In this document: piece after piece, positions 26,116-34,363 of the stretch
Layout: each line of letters begins with the position of its first letter
How positions within the stretch are numbered: position 1 is the first letter of the stretch
DNA from: Bacteroidaceae bacterium
GTDB lineage: Bacteria; Bacteroidota; Bacteroidia; Bacteroidales; Bacteroidaceae
Length of the DNA: 42,835 bases
Assembly (NCBI GenBank): GCA_017961145.1
Contig: JAGCXU010000143.1
Location: 1-42,835, forward strand
Direction: 5' to 3'
Made by a program: the position numbers and the translations under genes
Notes under the pieces: generated by a model
The model's input: only the letters and a program-made list of their open reading frames with translations
Told to the model about the DNA's origin: nothing
Databases searched by the model: none

Positions 26116-27237
26116 ATGGAAAAACAAAACAAGAAGATAGGCATTCTCACCTTTTGGTACGGCAATTCCAACTATGGCCAGATTCTGCAATGTTTTGCCC
26201 TGCAACATTTTCTGAGGAGGCAAGGCTACGACGCCTACCTGATTCGCTTCATAGGTTATGGCGAGAGCAGGTTTCGGAAGTTCGTCAAGGCCTGCCTGCC
26301 TTTTCTGTGCGCAAAACCCGACAAGTTCGACAGAATGCGCCACTTCGAGGCCTTCCGAAAGGAGCATCTGCAGATGAGCCCACTCTACACCTCCCTCGCC
26401 CAAATACAGCAGAATCCGCCTAAAGCAGAAGCCTACATCGCTGGCTCCGACCAAATCTGGATGCAGTCGCTCGACAATCCGCAGCAACGAGCCTACTTCC
26501 TCGACTTTGGAGACGAGCGTACCAAGCGCATCGCCTATGCAGCCAGTTTCGGCATAGAGAGCTATCCCGAATCGCATCGCGAATTGCTGGGGCAGCAGCT
26601 CCAACGGTTCAATGCAATCTCTTGCCGAGAACGCTCCGGCATCGACATCTGCAAGCAGGTTGGCGCAGAAGCGACAAGAGTGCTCGACCCTACCCTGCTG
26701 CTCACACGCGAAGACTATCTTAACCTTAACCCTAACCTTAACCCTGACGAAAACTCTTCGCTCTTCATCTATAGTTTGAACATCAGTTCGGCCGAGGACA
26801 TCCGCTGGAATGAACTGCGCGAAACCATCGACGGGAAAGTTGTCGTCACCCCAGCCGCAGGCTACAACGAGAGCGCAGAACTCTTCGGCAGCGATGTGGA
26901 ATACCTCTATGCCACGCCTTGGCAATGGGTTACGCAGATAGCCTCTGCAGGGCTTGTCGTCACGACATCCTTCCACGGCATCGCCTTCAGCATCCTCATG
27001 CACACGCCCTTCGTCTATGTCCCCCTGAAGGGCACCTTCGCCAAGGCAAACAACCGCATCCTCGACCTCCTGCGCGACCTTCATCTCGAGGACAGAACCC
27101 TCTCGGAGCAAACCACTTACGGCGAAATCATCGCCCGTCCCATCGACTGGAAGACCGTCGATGATGTCCTGAACGAGAAGCGCAAGGAGAGCATCGAGTT
27201 CCTAGAGAAAGCACTAGGCGTCCCCCTCCATACCTAG
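26116..27237 (+). CDS. Polysaccharide pyruvyl transferase family protein
   Basis: Product of 373 residues. Family members such as WcaK/CsaB/EpsI transfer pyruvate from phosphoenolpyruvate to sugars of surface polysaccharides as ketals. The start (IGILTFWYGNSNYGQILQC) matches the family's glycine/asparagine-rich N terminus. YIAGSDQIWMQ and FLDFGDERTKRIAYAASFG are typical; the C-terminal lobe has VVTTSFHGIAFSILM, the conserved S-F-H-G motif. It lies 12 bases after the surface-protein gene, so it may modify glycan on or near those proteins; this is inference. An in-frame run of TTAACC/CCTAAC hexamers at 26720-26744 encodes LNLNPNLNP. Confidence 0.88.
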   Translation: MEKQNKKIGILTFWYGNSNYGQILQCFALQHFLRRQGYDAYLIRFIGYGESRFRKFVKACLPFLCAKPDKFDRMRHFEAFRKEHLQMSPLYTSLAQIQQNPPKAEAYIAGSDQIWMQSLDNPQQRAYFLDFGDERTKRIAYAASFGIESYPESHRELLGQQLQRFNAISCRERSGIDICKQVGAEATRVLDPTLLLTREDYLNLNPNLNPDENSSLFIYSLNISSAEDIRWNELRETIDGKVVVTPAAGYNESAELFGSDVEYLYATPWQWVTQIASAGLVVTTSFHGIAFSILMHTPFVYVPLKGTFAKANNRILDLLRDLHLEDRTLSEQTTYGEIIARPIDWKTVDDVLNEKRKESIEFLEKALGVPLHT

Positions 27238-27263
27238 GGGAGTCAGAAGGGGTCTCTTCTCTA

Positions 27264-27338
27264 GTGACGTTTTAAACGTCACGTTTGACGTTGGCCGACA
27301 TCGCATTTGACGTTTTGCAAACATCACGTGTGAAAATC
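27264..27338 (+). repeat. 22-bp repeat array D (degenerate)
   Basis: Starts 26 bases after the pyruvyl-transferase stop with a near-perfect palindrome, GTGACGTTT (27264-27272), T, AAACGTCAC (27274-27282). Three loose units follow: 27271-27292, 27293-27316 (24 bases) and 27317-27338. The last reads GCAAACATCACGTG and ends AAAATC, clearly related to arrays A and C. Units are too diverged to fix exact borders. Confidence 0.65.
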
Positions 27339-27512
27339 CGAGTTTACCCTGCAGTTGTTCCCTCATCTTTCACGTTGCAAGTCTGCGATTTAGCGAAAGG
27401 AGAATCGAGCTCGTTTGAATTCTCCCGAGTGTAAGCAGGCTCGTGGTAATTTAATCGGTGTAGAATTCATGTGGGAGCATATTCCGGCCCGTCTGGCTGA
27501 CAATTCGGCGAA
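27339..27512. other. Gap between array D and the DUF3667 gene
   Basis: A stem GGAGAAT (27399-27405) pairs with ATTCTCC (27419-27425). On the minus strand only a short T-run follows, so it is a weak terminator candidate for the DUF3667 gene. Nothing else is supported. Confidence 0.35.
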
Positions 27513-28316
27513 TCACCTTCCACTCATATCTTCCATCACACCGATGGGAACGATGACGAGGAACATGATCAACACGAGGAGCAGGATAGTAAGCAGCCAG
27601 CCTGCCAGACATAGCAGGGCGCTCTTCCACCACTTGATGCCCGTAAGCTGGCGGTAGAGGATGATGATGTAGGCGAAGGTGATGGCGTAGAAAACACTGG
27701 AGAGGAAATCCTCGCTGTCCGGAATGAGGCACACGGGAAGCATCAGGATGGAGAGGCCAAGCGAAATGCACGAATGGTACAACTGCGTGTAGAACTGCTC
27801 GATGTGGTTCAGGGCAAATGCCTCCCCGTCCTGACGCTCCACCTTGCACTTGCGGAACACCCATCTGTAGGGCACTACGGAGAGGAGCGCGACGGCGATG
27901 GTGCCGTAGAGCTTGTTGGATGTGATTTTTGTGACCTGCTCCAGAATGAAGTCGACGGAGGCGTACTTCGAAGGCTCGACATCGGTCTGGAAGTCGAGGG
28001 TGGTCATGTCGTCGAAGAAGGAACCCGAGACGCCCAAGACGTACGAGATGACGGCGTAGGCCGTGAGCAGATAGACATACAACTGCAGGGGATGGTAGTA
28101 GCGCATACGCTTGCCCACCAGATAGTTGCGCGCCATGATGCCAGGGCGGACGAAGAGGTCGCGACAGGAACGGACAAACCGGTTGTCGCCCCCCAAGAAG
28201 GGCGCTATCGAGTTCTTCATCATCTCGCTCAGACGCAACCGTTTGGTTTTCGCGCTCTGACCGCAATGCGGACAGAAATTGCCCTTGTACCTGTTTCCGC
28301 AGTTAAGACAGATCAT
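27513..28316 (-). CDS. DUF3667 membrane protein with N-terminal zinc ribbon
   Basis: Product of 267 residues. It opens with a short zinc ribbon, CLNCG then CPHCGQ, and continues with the DUF3667 region (FVRSCRDLFVRPGIMARNYL, then RYYHPLQLYVYLL). There are about five hydrophobic segments: YLLTAYAVISYVLG, GTIAVALLSVVPY, a stretch around ISLGLSILMLPVCL, VFYAITFAYIIILY and the long C-terminal ALLCLAGWLLTILLLVLIMF. Function unknown; it is a widespread Bacteroidetes inner-membrane family. It lies 39 bases after the GH5-GH43 gene on the same strand and may be co-transcribed. Confidence 0.88.
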   Translation of the reverse strand: MICLNCGNRYKGNFCPHCGQSAKTKRLRLSEMMKNSIAPFLGGDNRFVRSCRDLFVRPGIMARNYLVGKRMRYYHPLQLYVYLLTAYAVISYVLGVSGSFFDDMTTLDFQTDVEPSKYASVDFILEQVTKITSNKLYGTIAVALLSVVPYRWVFRKCKVERQDGEAFALNHIEQFYTQLYHSCISLGLSILMLPVCLIPDSEDFLSSVFYAITFAYIIILYRQLTGIKWWKSALLCLAGWLLTILLLVLIMFLVIVPIGVMEDMSGR

Positions 28317-28355
28317 CTACCTTTTTCATTTTTTCATTCTTTCATTTTCCATCCT

Positions 28356-31300
28356 CTAATGCACCACTTTTCTCCCGTCGATGACATAGATGCCGCGAGG
28401 CAGATTCTGCAAGGCTTGCTCGGCTGGGACGCCCCTGCGCACGCAAATGCCACCTACGGAATAGACATCCACGCACGAAGGCGAGGACTCTACCATCTCG
28501 ATGGCGTCAGGATCGACAGGCGACAGGTCGTCGTTGTCCGTCAGATACATCTGATCCACATTGATCGAGCCACTGCCGTTGCCCCAGAATGCCACGATGT
28601 GGATGTTCTTCAGGTCGAGCGGCTGACCCTCCTTGCTGCCAGAGGTGTACTTCGCCTCGCGAAGCTTGAGCACGATGCGACGGCTGGAGCCGAAACTGCC
28701 TGAAGAGGGCGTTGCACAACAGTCGCTCCAGATACTGTTGGCAGTAAAGATGTTCAGGTGCGCGTCGCAAGTCTGAGCCTGCTTGAGCCTGATAACCAGG
28801 TACTTATACTCGCTCCAATCCGCTCCGTCGGTATATTGCCATCCCATCTGCCCGTATTGGCTGGGCGAGAAGCGACGCAAGCGCTCGTTGTAGGTGCCCT
28901 GTCCGAAGAACGAGGTGTTGATGAACTCGGATGCAAAGGGGAAGAAGGTGGAGCGAACGGTGAAGGTCTTCGTCAGGACATTGCCTAAGGGGTCTTTGTA
29001 GGTCGCCTCCACAGTAGCGCTTCCTTCCCTCAAGCCTCGCATGCGTCCGTGCTCGATGCTCACGGCATAGTCGTTGCTAAGCGTGTATTTCGCCATTGCC
29101 GCCACGTCCTCGGTGTGTCCGTCCAGGAAGACGGCCTTCAGGTTGAGGGGCGTGTTGCCACCTGCCAGAATCTCGATGTCGTCCTTCTCCAGCACAAGCG
29201 ATTCGGCTGTGAGCATCTCGCGATTGTAGCCGGCAAAGGTGTCTGGGAAGAAAGTGGATTCGGAGAACTCCTTCTCCGTCGAGAACCAGTCGAAATCGGC
29301 ATATCCCTCGCTCCCCTCCTGCGTGGCGTAACAGAAGAGTCCGAAGCGTGCGCCTACGAAGACGGTCAGGCTGAAGCCGAGCGACGTCTCGCCTCCGATG
29401 GGGAGGTAGTTCTCGTTGTCGAGCGAATAGTAGAACTTCGTCTTGCTCGTAGCGTAGGAAACGGTGGCGCGCAGATAGACGATACTGTCGATGCTGACCG
29501 CCTCCACCTGCTCGGCAGGCGTGAAATCGCTATGAACGCGAAGCGTGTCCTGCCGCCAGACGAGTTGCTTCTGTCCGTCCTGAACGCGAACTGCAAGCAT
29601 GGCGTAGGGGTCTTGGAAGATGGAGATGCCAGCATAGTCGCCCTCCTGCAGGTTCGAGACATCGAGGCGAACTGTGCCTTGCGAAGCGGAATTCTCGAAG
29701 GCGAAGATGCGCTGAGTCAACATGTTGCGAGCTTGCGTGAGGCGTGTGACAGGCTCAGAAGTCTTCAACCGCATCCATCCCTGACGCTCGAAAAGCGTCC
29801 AAGCCGCATCGTCAGGATTGTGATTCCATTGCCACTGCATTCCGAGGGGGAAGTTGCGAAAATTGTCGTTTGTGGGCAAGGGCTCGCGCTTCGTAGCGCC
29901 ATTCGTGGAGGGCTTCTTCGTCGTTTCGTAAGGCGTGCCGTTGTTGCCCACGACGGGCCAGTTGTTCGTCCACTTCACGGGCTGCAGGTTGGGGAAGCGC
30001 CCCAGACAACCCACATCTTGCTGCATGATGGTCCACCACTCCCCTGTCGAGGTCTCGATGAGCGCGCCCTGATGAATGGTGTTGGGCTTTCCTCCGATGG
30101 TCTTCTCCACGAGCATCTTCTCCTCGTAAGGGCCGAAAATGTTCTGCGAACGGAACACGACTTGACCGCTCGGCCAGCCTCCATAGGTGGCGTAGATGTA
30201 GTAGTAGTCGCCTATCTTATAGAGATGGCAGCCCTCGAGGCCAGAGTTCTCGCGCGTCAGGACAGTCTTTTCTTGCTTGAAGTTGAACTGCTCGTCAAGT
30301 TCGCAAATCTTGATTTCGTTGATGCCACAAGCCACATAGACTTTCCCGCCATCGAAGAGCATGCCTGGATCGTAATAGATGCGCGAAAGCTTCTTCATCT
30401 CCCATACATCTTCAGGATCAGTTGTGGAGAGCACATATCCGCCAGCATCGTTGCCGTTGACGAGAATATAGAAAGTGCCGTCGTGATAAGTCATGGAGCA
30501 CGCCCACATTCCTGCCGCATATGCATTCTTGTCGTTCAAGAGACTGTAACGGTCAGAAGCGGAAAGCTGCGTCAGGGGTTGAGCGCAATACTCCCAATTC
30601 ACCAAGTCCTTGGACTTCAAGATGGTAGCTCCAGGGAAGTGATGCATGGTTGTGGACACCATATAGAAGGTATCGCCCACGCGAATCACATCCGGATCGG
30701 GGAAGTCGGCCATGATGACAGGGTTCTTGTACTTGCCATTCCCCAAGTCGCTCAGGGAAACGTTCTTGTAGTTGGGATGCGCCCAATCCGTCTCGTAGAA
30801 CTCAGCATACCAATCCATACAAGCCTTTCCGCAAGCTTCCTCGAGACCTCCAAAGGCAGGCACCACCCTTCCCGTCTGCAACAAGGTGTCGCGATCGATG
30901 AGGCAACCCGTTCCAGAAAGTGTCATCGAGATGTTGCCATAATGATCCAGACAGGCCTTGAAAGCCTTGCCCCACTTCGAGGTCGAACCAGTCGACCAAG
31001 TTCCGTAGTTGGGCTCCACCCACTCTCCATGCTCGTTGTAATGGCCCTCGCCAGGCTTCTTCGGACTCCAGTCAACCTCAGTAATGATGATGGGAGCGAA
31101 ATCGACGACGGGCACTTGCGCGTGGAACTGATTTATCTTGCTTTGAGGATCTGGATGACTGTCGCTACAACCGTACCAACCAGTATAATCGTGCACGGCA
31201 TAGCCAATGTCAGGACCTTCGATGGGATAGGACGCATAGCTGGTGTAGTTGGCTTGCCAACCAGTTCCAGGCGCCCAAATGATGCCTGTAAAGCCGTTCT

Positions 31301-32033
31301 GTCGAATCTTGTTGACGATAGGTTGGAAGAAGTCGTGCAAGGCAGCAGGATCGTCCTCGCCGTTCGCGTTCTTCAGCGAAACAGGCTCGTTCGCAAGCTC
31401 TATGCTGATCTGTCCTGCATATTTCTTCACAGAGTCGTTGCTCGAGACGATGTCCCAAACCGTCATGAGGTACTGGTTGTAGTAGTCGCCCACCTTCAAG
31501 TCGCCAGGACAAACGCCTGGAGGACGCATCACGACATACATGCCATGGTTCATGGCATCCTTGGCGAGGGGGAAGAACAGGTTCTTCATGAAGGTCCTCA
31601 AACGGTTGGGGTTGAACTTCTTGATGTTAGCTTCGCCTCCGATGCCGTCAGGCTGGTCGCTCGCAGCTGCATAGGTGTATGTATCCGAAGGGTCGTTCGT
31701 CCAGCAACAATCCAGATGCAGACGAAAGACATCGCACTTCGCTTTCTCCAAACCCGTGAAAAGCTTCTTGAAATAAGCCCTGCACTTGGTCGCTCCATTC
31801 GTGTCGTAATTTACGGCAGCCTGTCCGTTTTCAGACCAAGGCTTCCCCCATTGGTAGTCATTGAAGTACATGTTGGGCGTATCCATCACGCCATGCAAAA
31901 CCACATGATTGCCATGCGTATCGACCACCCAACGCCCATCCACATGAAGCGACGGCAAGGGTTTCTGAAGTTGAGCTTGAGCCGAAACTGCAACGGCCAA
32001 GCAAACGAGCAATAAAAATACCAGTTTTTTCAT
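28356..32033 (-). CDS. Secreted two-domain glycoside hydrolase, GH5-like plus GH43
   Basis: Product of 1225 residues from MKKLVFLLLVCLAVAVSAQA (signal peptide). The GH5-like domain spans about residues 30-420: acid/base Glu in ELANEPVSL near 216, nucleophile Glu in IIITEVDWSP near 319. The GH43 domain starts near 435: base Asp in ADFPDPDVIRVGDTFYMVST, modulator Asp in YYDPGMLFDGGKVY, acid Glu in NSGLEGCHLY. A beta-sandwich (about 740-950) follows, as in GH43 xylosidases. A Big_2-like domain (GNTPLNLKAVFLDGHTEDVA) comes near 970-1035, then a possible carbohydrate-binding module, and a Prevotella-type tail ending GIYVIDGRKVVH. Arabinoxylan or a related hemicellulose is the likely substrate; exact specificity cannot be read. 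A -7 box at 32061-32054 precedes the start. Confidence 0.88.
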   Translation of the reverse strand: MKKLVFLLLVCLAVAVSAQAQLQKPLPSLHVDGRWVVDTHGNHVVLHGVMDTPNMYFNDYQWGKPWSENGQAAVNYDTNGATKCRAYFKKLFTGLEKAKCDVFRLHLDCCWTNDPSDTYTYAAASDQPDGIGGEANIKKFNPNRLRTFMKNLFFPLAKDAMNHGMYVVMRPPGVCPGDLKVGDYYNQYLMTVWDIVSSNDSVKKYAGQISIELANEPVSLKNANGEDDPAALHDFFQPIVNKIRQNGFTGIIWAPGTGWQANYTSYASYPIEGPDIGYAVHDYTGWYGCSDSHPDPQSKINQFHAQVPVVDFAPIIITEVDWSPKKPGEGHYNEHGEWVEPNYGTWSTGSTSKWGKAFKACLDHYGNISMTLSGTGCLIDRDTLLQTGRVVPAFGGLEEACGKACMDWYAEFYETDWAHPNYKNVSLSDLGNGKYKNPVIMADFPDPDVIRVGDTFYMVSTTMHHFPGATILKSKDLVNWEYCAQPLTQLSASDRYSLLNDKNAYAAGMWACSMTYHDGTFYILVNGNDAGGYVLSTTDPEDVWEMKKLSRIYYDPGMLFDGGKVYVACGINEIKICELDEQFNFKQEKTVLTRENSGLEGCHLYKIGDYYYIYATYGGWPSGQVVFRSQNIFGPYEEKMLVEKTIGGKPNTIHQGALIETSTGEWWTIMQQDVGCLGRFPNLQPVKWTNNWPVVGNNGTPYETTKKPSTNGATKREPLPTNDNFRNFPLGMQWQWNHNPDDAAWTLFERQGWMRLKTSEPVTRLTQARNMLTQRIFAFENSASQGTVRLDVSNLQEGDYAGISIFQDPYAMLAVRVQDGQKQLVWRQDTLRVHSDFTPAEQVEAVSIDSIVYLRATVSYATSKTKFYYSLDNENYLPIGGETSLGFSLTVFVGARFGLFCYATQEGSEGYADFDWFSTEKEFSESTFFPDTFAGYNREMLTAESLVLEKDDIEILAGGNTPLNLKAVFLDGHTEDVAAMAKYTLSNDYAVSIEHGRMRGLREGSATVEATYKDPLGNVLTKTFTVRSTFFPFASEFINTSFFGQGTYNERLRRFSPSQYGQMGWQYTDGADWSEYKYLVIRLKQAQTCDAHLNIFTANSIWSDCCATPSSGSFGSSRRIVLKLREAKYTSGSKEGQPLDLKNIHIVAFWGNGSGSINVDQMYLTDNDDLSPVDPDAIEMVESSPSCVDVYSVGGICVRRGVPAEQALQNLPRGIYVIDGRKVVH

Positions 32034-32053
32034 GTTAAAAGATTTTTTCCGCA

Positions 32054-32061
32054 CAAAGTTA
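32054..32061 (-). promoter_or_regulatory. -7 box of the GH5-GH43 gene
   Basis: TAACTTTG on the minus strand, 20 bases before the start codon. The 100 bases upstream of it, up to array E, hold no other clear signal. Confidence 0.6.
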
Positions 32062-32164
32062 CTAAAAGATTTCCATTATTTCCCCTGCTTTTCCCAAAAA
32101 CTTCGGAATGGTTCGACTTTTTTGTTTTCACTCAACTCTGCAAGAGGTTCAGTCCTGCCCAATT

Positions 32165-32340
32165 TTACGCTCCCAGCGACGTTTGCAATTAAATAGTGTT
32201 ACGTTGGCAATTAACTAGTGCGACGTTTGCAATTAAATAGTGTTACGTTGGCAATTAACTAGTGCGACGTTGGCAATTAACTAGTGCGACGTTGGCAATT
32301 AACTAGTGCGACGTTGGCAATTAACTAGTGCGACGTTGGC
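32165..32340 (-). repeat. 22-bp tandem repeat array E, downstream of trmO
   Basis: Seven clear 22-bp units (32187-32340) plus a diverged one at 32165-32186. On the plus strand each begins AATTAA and ends GTT(G/T)GC. Units at 32187 and 32231 are identical (with AATAGTGTTACG), and those at 32253, 32275, 32297 and 32319 are identical (with CTAGTGCGACG). On the minus strand, the trmO direction, the main unit reads GCCAACGTCGCACTAG and ends TTAATT, matching array C. The trmO stop codon (32361-32363) follows a further degenerate unit. Confidence 0.95.
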
Positions 32341-32360
32341 AAACTACCTTAGGCAAGTTG

Positions 32361-33050
32361 TCATTCTATCCATGCTTCGATTTGATTTGGTTTGATAAGG
32401 AACTTGACTTCATTGCCCGCAAACTCGAAGGCATAGACGCGCTCCGCATCGTCATGATAGTGGGGACGGGGGTCGGAAAGCAGAATCTCCTTGAGAGCCT
32501 CGAGATGCTCCGCATCGAAGGCTGACATGAGTTTCGAGTTGAAAATGAATCGTTTGGAGTCAGTCGAATGCTCAGAGCCATGAGTCTGTTCCGTGAAGCC
32601 ACCAGTCGCTTCAGGATGACTGTCAGTAAAGGCGAGGTAAGGCTTGATGTCGAAGATAGGCGTCCCATCCATAAGGTCAGCGCCTTCCACCTCAATCACA
32701 GGTCCCTCCGAAGTGTGCAGCTCGATGCCAAGAATGCGCACAGAAGAGAGGCCTATATTGTTCGGCCTGAACGGACTTCTCGTAGCAAAGACACCCATCC
32801 GACGATTGCCTCCAAGCCGAGGAGGACGAACTGTAGGCTGCCACTTCGTACCCTCACGTCGCGCTTCGCTGAAGTCCCAAAGAAGCCAGATGTGGCTGAA
32901 CCCCTCCAATCCCCTCAAAGCCTCAGGATCGCGATACTCAGGCTCGAAGACAATCCTGCCCTTCAACCCCTTGACAAGTCCGCTCTGACGCGGCACGCCA
33001 AACTTAGTAGGGAAATCCGTCTCGATATGAGCAATAGGTTTCAGTTCCAT
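32361..33050 (-). CDS. trmO: tRNA (t6A37) N6-methyltransferase TrmO
   Basis: Product of 229 residues. TrmO (YaeB/TsaA/VirR family) methylates N6 of threonylcarbamoyladenosine-37 in certain tRNAs. The sequence shows the family pattern: PIAHIETDFPTKFGVPRQSG, FSHIWLLWDFSEA, and the strongly conserved GVFATRSPFRPNNIGLS, where the SAM-binding barrel closes. IFDIKPYLAFTDS and the C-terminal extension are as in E. coli-type members. Its start overlaps the MATE gene's stop by 10 bases. Array E follows its stop directly. Confidence 0.94.
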   Translation of the reverse strand: MELKPIAHIETDFPTKFGVPRQSGLVKGLKGRIVFEPEYRDPEALRGLEGFSHIWLLWDFSEARREGTKWQPTVRPPRLGGNRRMGVFATRSPFRPNNIGLSSVRILGIELHTSEGPVIEVEGADLMDGTPIFDIKPYLAFTDSHPEATGGFTEQTHGSEHSTDSKRFIFNSKLMSAFDAEHLEALKEILLSDPRPHYHDDAERVYAFEFAGNEVKFLIKPNQIEAWIE

Positions 33051-34363
33051 TTTCTGAATTCTCTATAGTAAAGCAATCCGGCTGTTGTCAAGCCGAAAGG
33101 AAACGCCATCCAAACTCCCACGAGCCCCCAACTGCAGATGAAGCCAAAGATGTAGCCTAAAGGCAACGAGATGACGATGTAAGCCACAAAAGCTATCCAC
33201 ACCATAGCCTTCACACGAGCCATCCCTCGAAGCGCGTTGGCATAGGTACTCTGCAAGGCATCGCCAAACTGGAAGATGAGGAAAGGAATGGTTATCAACG
33301 CTACGAGCGCAACAACCTCGATGTTGTTCGTGAAGAGCAAGCCCACTTTGTCGCGCAACAGGAACAACGGAAGGCCCTCGCAAAAGGCAATGAGCCAGCA
33401 AAGATGAAGACCAGAAGCCGCAACTTTGCGCGTCTGCTCAATCTCGCCAGCACCTCGATAATAGCTCACCCTCACTGCCACGGCTGCCGAAAGACCGTAA
33501 TAGAGCATGAAGAAGAACTGGCTGATGGTTATCATGACTTGATGAGCCGCCAACGCCGTCGCTCCAATCCAGCCAATATAAATCGCGCTGAAACTGAACG
33601 AGGCTGCTTCCATTGCCAATTGTAAAGCAACGGGCCATCCCATCCGATGCAGCTCAACTTGGTCTGCCTTCGTAATACGGCTTTCAGGGAAACCCTTGCG
33701 ATAGAAGTCGTATCGCCGGCTAAGATGGAATACGCCTACCATCATCACCAATTGCAGTATTCGGCTCAACAAGGTAGCAATTCCTGCTCCAAACAAGCCC
33801 AACTCAGGCAAGCCCCAATGCCCGAAGATAAGCAACCAATTGCCAAAGATGTTGAGGACATTAGCGATGAGCATTATCCACATCGGCATCGAGGTATCTT
33901 GAATGCCGTCGCTGAACTGTTTGTAAGCATTGAACATCATCAACGGCAAAAGGCTGAGCAACAAGGTCAGCAAATAAGGTCGCATCAATGGCAAAAGTTC
34001 CGATGGCAAACCAAGCCAGGGAAGGCCAATCAGGAGCAAAGCTGCCAGAAAAATCATCAGCAATCCTATGCCAGAACAGGCAAAGATTCCGTTCTTGAGT
34101 TTTCCGGCAATGCATTGCACTCTACCTTCTCCTAACAAGGCGCCAACAACAGGTGTGAGTCCGTAGGAGAAACCCATGCCACCAATGACAAGCAGGCCAA
34201 GAATGTTGTTAACGAAACCTGAAGCGGCCAATTCGTTAGTGCCATAATGGCCCACCATAAGCGTATCGGCGAGGCCCATCACGATGGTGCTCAACTGCCC
34301 CAACATGATTGGTACGCCGATACGCAGAAGGTCGGTATAATGTGATGTCTTTACGCGAACCAC
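33041..34363 (-). CDS. MATE-family efflux transporter
   Basis: Product of 440 residues with twelve predicted membrane segments in two homologous halves. The first half opens [26 protein letters not shown], the MATE signature for Na+/H+-driven drug or organic-cation export; [24 protein letters not shown] opens the second half. The best start is GTG at 34363, since the next ATG lies inside the first membrane helix. That start overlaps the glgP stop by 13 bases, so the gene is read in the glg operon. Substrate unknown. Confidence 0.9.
   Translation of the reverse strand: MVRVKTSHYTDLLRIGVPIMLGQLSTIVMGLADTLMVGHYGTNELAASGFVNNILGLLVIGGMGFSYGLTPVVGALLGEGRVQCIAGKLKNGIFACSGIGLLMIFLAALLLIGLPWLGLPSELLPLMRPYLLTLLLSLLPLMMFNAYKQFSDGIQDTSMPMWIMLIANVLNIFGNWLLIFGHWGLPELGLFGAGIATLLSRILQLVMMVGVFHLSRRYDFYRKGFPESRITKADQVELHRMGWPVALQLAMEAASFSFSAIYIGWIGATALAAHQVMITISQFFFMLYYGLSAAVAVRVSYYRGAGEIEQTRKVAASGLHLCWLIAFCEGLPLFLLRDKVGLLFTNNIEVVALVALITIPFLIFQFGDALQSTYANALRGMARVKAMVWIAFVAYIVISLPLGYIFGFICSWGLVGVWMAFPFGLTTAGLLYYREFRKWN

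Noticed and set aside
25801..27111. 436-codon minus-strand frame
   Set aside because: Antisense to the end of the GLUG protein and the pyruvyl transferase, both well supported.
27451..28266. 271-codon minus frame overlapping the DUF3667 gene
   Set aside because: Arginine/histidine/proline-rich shadow; the DUF3667 frame has a zinc ribbon and membrane helices.
29049..32015. 988-codon plus-strand frame
   Set aside because: It is the antisense shadow of the GH5-GH43 gene, which carries clear catalytic motifs; the plus frame has no motif and no signal peptide.
5156..32340. Reading the repeat arrays as CRISPR
   Set aside because: The units are contiguous with no unique spacers, are only 22 bases long, and no cas gene is present.
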